This document shows, piece by piece, positions 62,817 to 64,000 of a stretch of DNA of 64,000 bases. Each line of letters begins with the position of its first letter. Position 1 is the stretch's first letter. The translations under genes were made by a program, and so were the position numbers. The stretch covers positions 62,001 to 126,000 of the forward strand of contig NZ_CP094378.1 in NCBI RefSeq assembly GCF_030643785.1, written 5' to 3'. Below the pieces are notes generated by a model that was not told the origin of the DNA, searched no databases, and worked only from the letters and a program-made list of their open reading frames with translations. Source of the stretch: Coxiella-like endosymbiont (lineage in GTDB: Bacteria > Pseudomonadota > Gammaproteobacteria > Coxiellales > Coxiellaceae).

Positions 62817-63728
62817 GATGTTACTTTAAAGCAAATCGTTGAAATGTCAAAGGAGAGCCTTTCTATAGCGTTATAGAAGTCTTGACTCCTATTGGGTTTA
62901 GCAATTTTGAACAACTAACGCCAAGGGTGGACGAGCATCCTCACGGAAAAATAATTGCATGGTTTCCATAAAAAAATATATTTATTAAAAAAAGCGGTTA
63001 TCTGCTTTAATCAAAAAGAGAAGGAGCTTCTCCGTAAAAAATTATTTAAGATTAATTCTCCTGAGTGCTAAGGTCAATCCTGGCAACAACGCTATTATGC
63101 TTTAAGCCAGTTTTTACTTTAGAATATTGATGGTGCATTCAGCATGCAACAGCCTGGCAGAACTATCATCGCTGAATATGAATGGCAACAAAAAGTAAAC
63201 TAATCATCATATTGACAATTTCCCGTTTTAAATCTTTGTTTCAAACCTTTATTATTATCCGGGGCATCCTTATATTAGGTCCGGGGGGCGTCCTTGCACC
63301 AGGCGTCTACTATGGCAACTTTGATTCCTACGGCCATTTAACTGTCTTACAACAAAAGGGTTGGAACATTCGTTTTTCTCGATATTCCACAATTGATTCT
63401 ATCGACTGACCCCACACTTTAATATTAAATAAAGGACCTTTTACCGTCAGAATCATTTCAAATCTTGGCAATTATAAAATTAAAAAATATACTTTTTTTG
63501 ATCAATAAAATTGTTTATTTACCTATTTTAACGGCTCTCCTATCCAGGAAATAAAATGCGGGCCTCCTCAAAAAACCTTAGGGATAAACAATCTTCATTT
63601 ACACAAACTGCTCTTTTCGATCAAATAAAAACTTTCTTTATAGCGAAAAATTCTATTATTATATTATTATTATAAAGTTAAACCTGTGGAAATAAGAAAG
63701 ATAAATTTTATTTTAGAATAGATGAAAC
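62817..63728. other. Unassigned stretch, probably decayed coding DNA
   Basis: A 75-codon frame at 63182-63409 (+) and protein-like pieces such as QQRYYALSQFLL near 63080-63120 suggest a decayed plus-strand gene, but no family is recognisable. No RNA gene seen. Confidence 0.4.
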
Positions 63729-64000
63729 GTGCAATACAAACCTTTACTCGTATGCAGTATGGCTAACGCTAGCCGTCTTAGCTTGGCGTTAGCCGTCATT
63801 GATTCTAAATTTTACACCAAAATTATTCCTTATGAAAGAAGAGGATCCTTCATTCAACAAGCACAAGAAAATCAATGGCCTTTAAAATTGCAGCGCCAAT
63901 TAACTAACTATCAAAAGCCTTATATCCCTTGGAAACAGGACACCGTAAAACTCTATTATAATTATAAAATCAGCAACTATTACTCTAGGCTATACCAAAT
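63729..64000 (+). CDS. Open frame running off the window end, unknown
   Basis: A frame open from GTG 63729 to the window edge reads MANASRLSLALAVIDSKFYT, YERRGSFIQQAQENQWPLKL and PYIPWKQDTVKLYYNYKISN. Composition looks like protein, not noise. The start is unsure; an in-frame stop lies just upstream of the GTG and a better start ATG would be 63761. No family recognised. Confidence 0.3.
   Translation, partial: MQYKPLLVCSMANASRLSLALAVIDSKFYTKIIPYERRGSFIQQAQENQWPLKLQRQLTNYQKPYIPWKQDTVKLYYNYKISNYYSRLYQ

Overview
This window looks like the chromosome of a gammaproteobacterium close to Coxiella, most probably a Coxiella-like endosymbiont of ticks. The evidence is local gene order (lpoA-yraN-gmhA-dolP, sspBA-rpsI-rplM, feoABC, tkt-gap-pgk-pyk-fba, efp-epmA-sodC, cca/psd), protein character, an AT-rich sequence and a very large share of decayed genes. 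Assignment is from recalled family features and synteny; no search was run.

Layout. 1-2143 (+): envelope cluster lpoA (C-terminal part), yraN (decayed), gmhA/diaA and dolP. 2158-4795 (-): an M50 site-2 protease, sspB, sspA, rpsI and rplM. 5060-7519 (+): a decayed HU-like DNA-binding protein and a long decayed coiled-coil protein. 8248-11014 (-): the ferrous-iron operon feoA-feoB-feoC with a promoter and a Fur-like palindrome. 11370-16975 (-): a decayed AAA/DUF4143 ATPase, an alpha/beta hydrolase, a NitT/TauT-type ABC transporter and engB. 17084-27328: ruins of a type II secretion system (gspC on +, gspDEFGHIJKLM on -). 27564-34434 (-): the glycolysis/pentose cluster. 35042-36870 (+): glmS. 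37265-42351 (-): decayed SMP-30 lactonase, AAA ATPase, MFS transporter, exported protein and MoeB-rhodanese genes. 42359-45060 (-): polA. 45560-49975 (+): decayed Sel1 protein, an APC permease, an acyl-CoA thioesterase and a second, decayed APC permease. 49966-51935 (-): decayed macB and TolC-like genes. 52057-53162 (+): pdxB. 53251-55310: decayed small exported and outer-membrane proteins. 55365-62816: priA, efp-epmA, sodC remnant, psd, cca and a MidA-like methyltransferase. 62817-64000: mostly unassigned.

How the genes work together. What survives is housekeeping: translation (S9, L13, EF-P and its lysyl-ligase), lower glycolysis plus transketolase, cell-wall precursor synthesis (GlmS), phospholipid and heptose synthesis, DNA replication and restart (PolA, PriA), tRNA maturation, vitamin B6 (PdxB) and Fe(II) uptake. 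Secretion, efflux, host-interaction-type and nutrient-transport genes are in ruins, as expected of a lineage moving from pathogen-like to mutualistic life.

Two patterns stand out. First, at least fifteen otherwise well-preserved genes are each broken by one missing base, nearly always in a homopolymer; putting that base back restores the expected length each time. This includes rpsI, polA, pgk, tkt, efp and the ClpX-docking tail of sspB. Second, the sequence is full of short adjacent tandem duplications (9-27 bp). PolA also carries Gln in place of the conserved Glu of its proofreading Exo I motif, which may or may not be connected. No rRNA, tRNA, CRISPR array or intact insertion sequence was seen.
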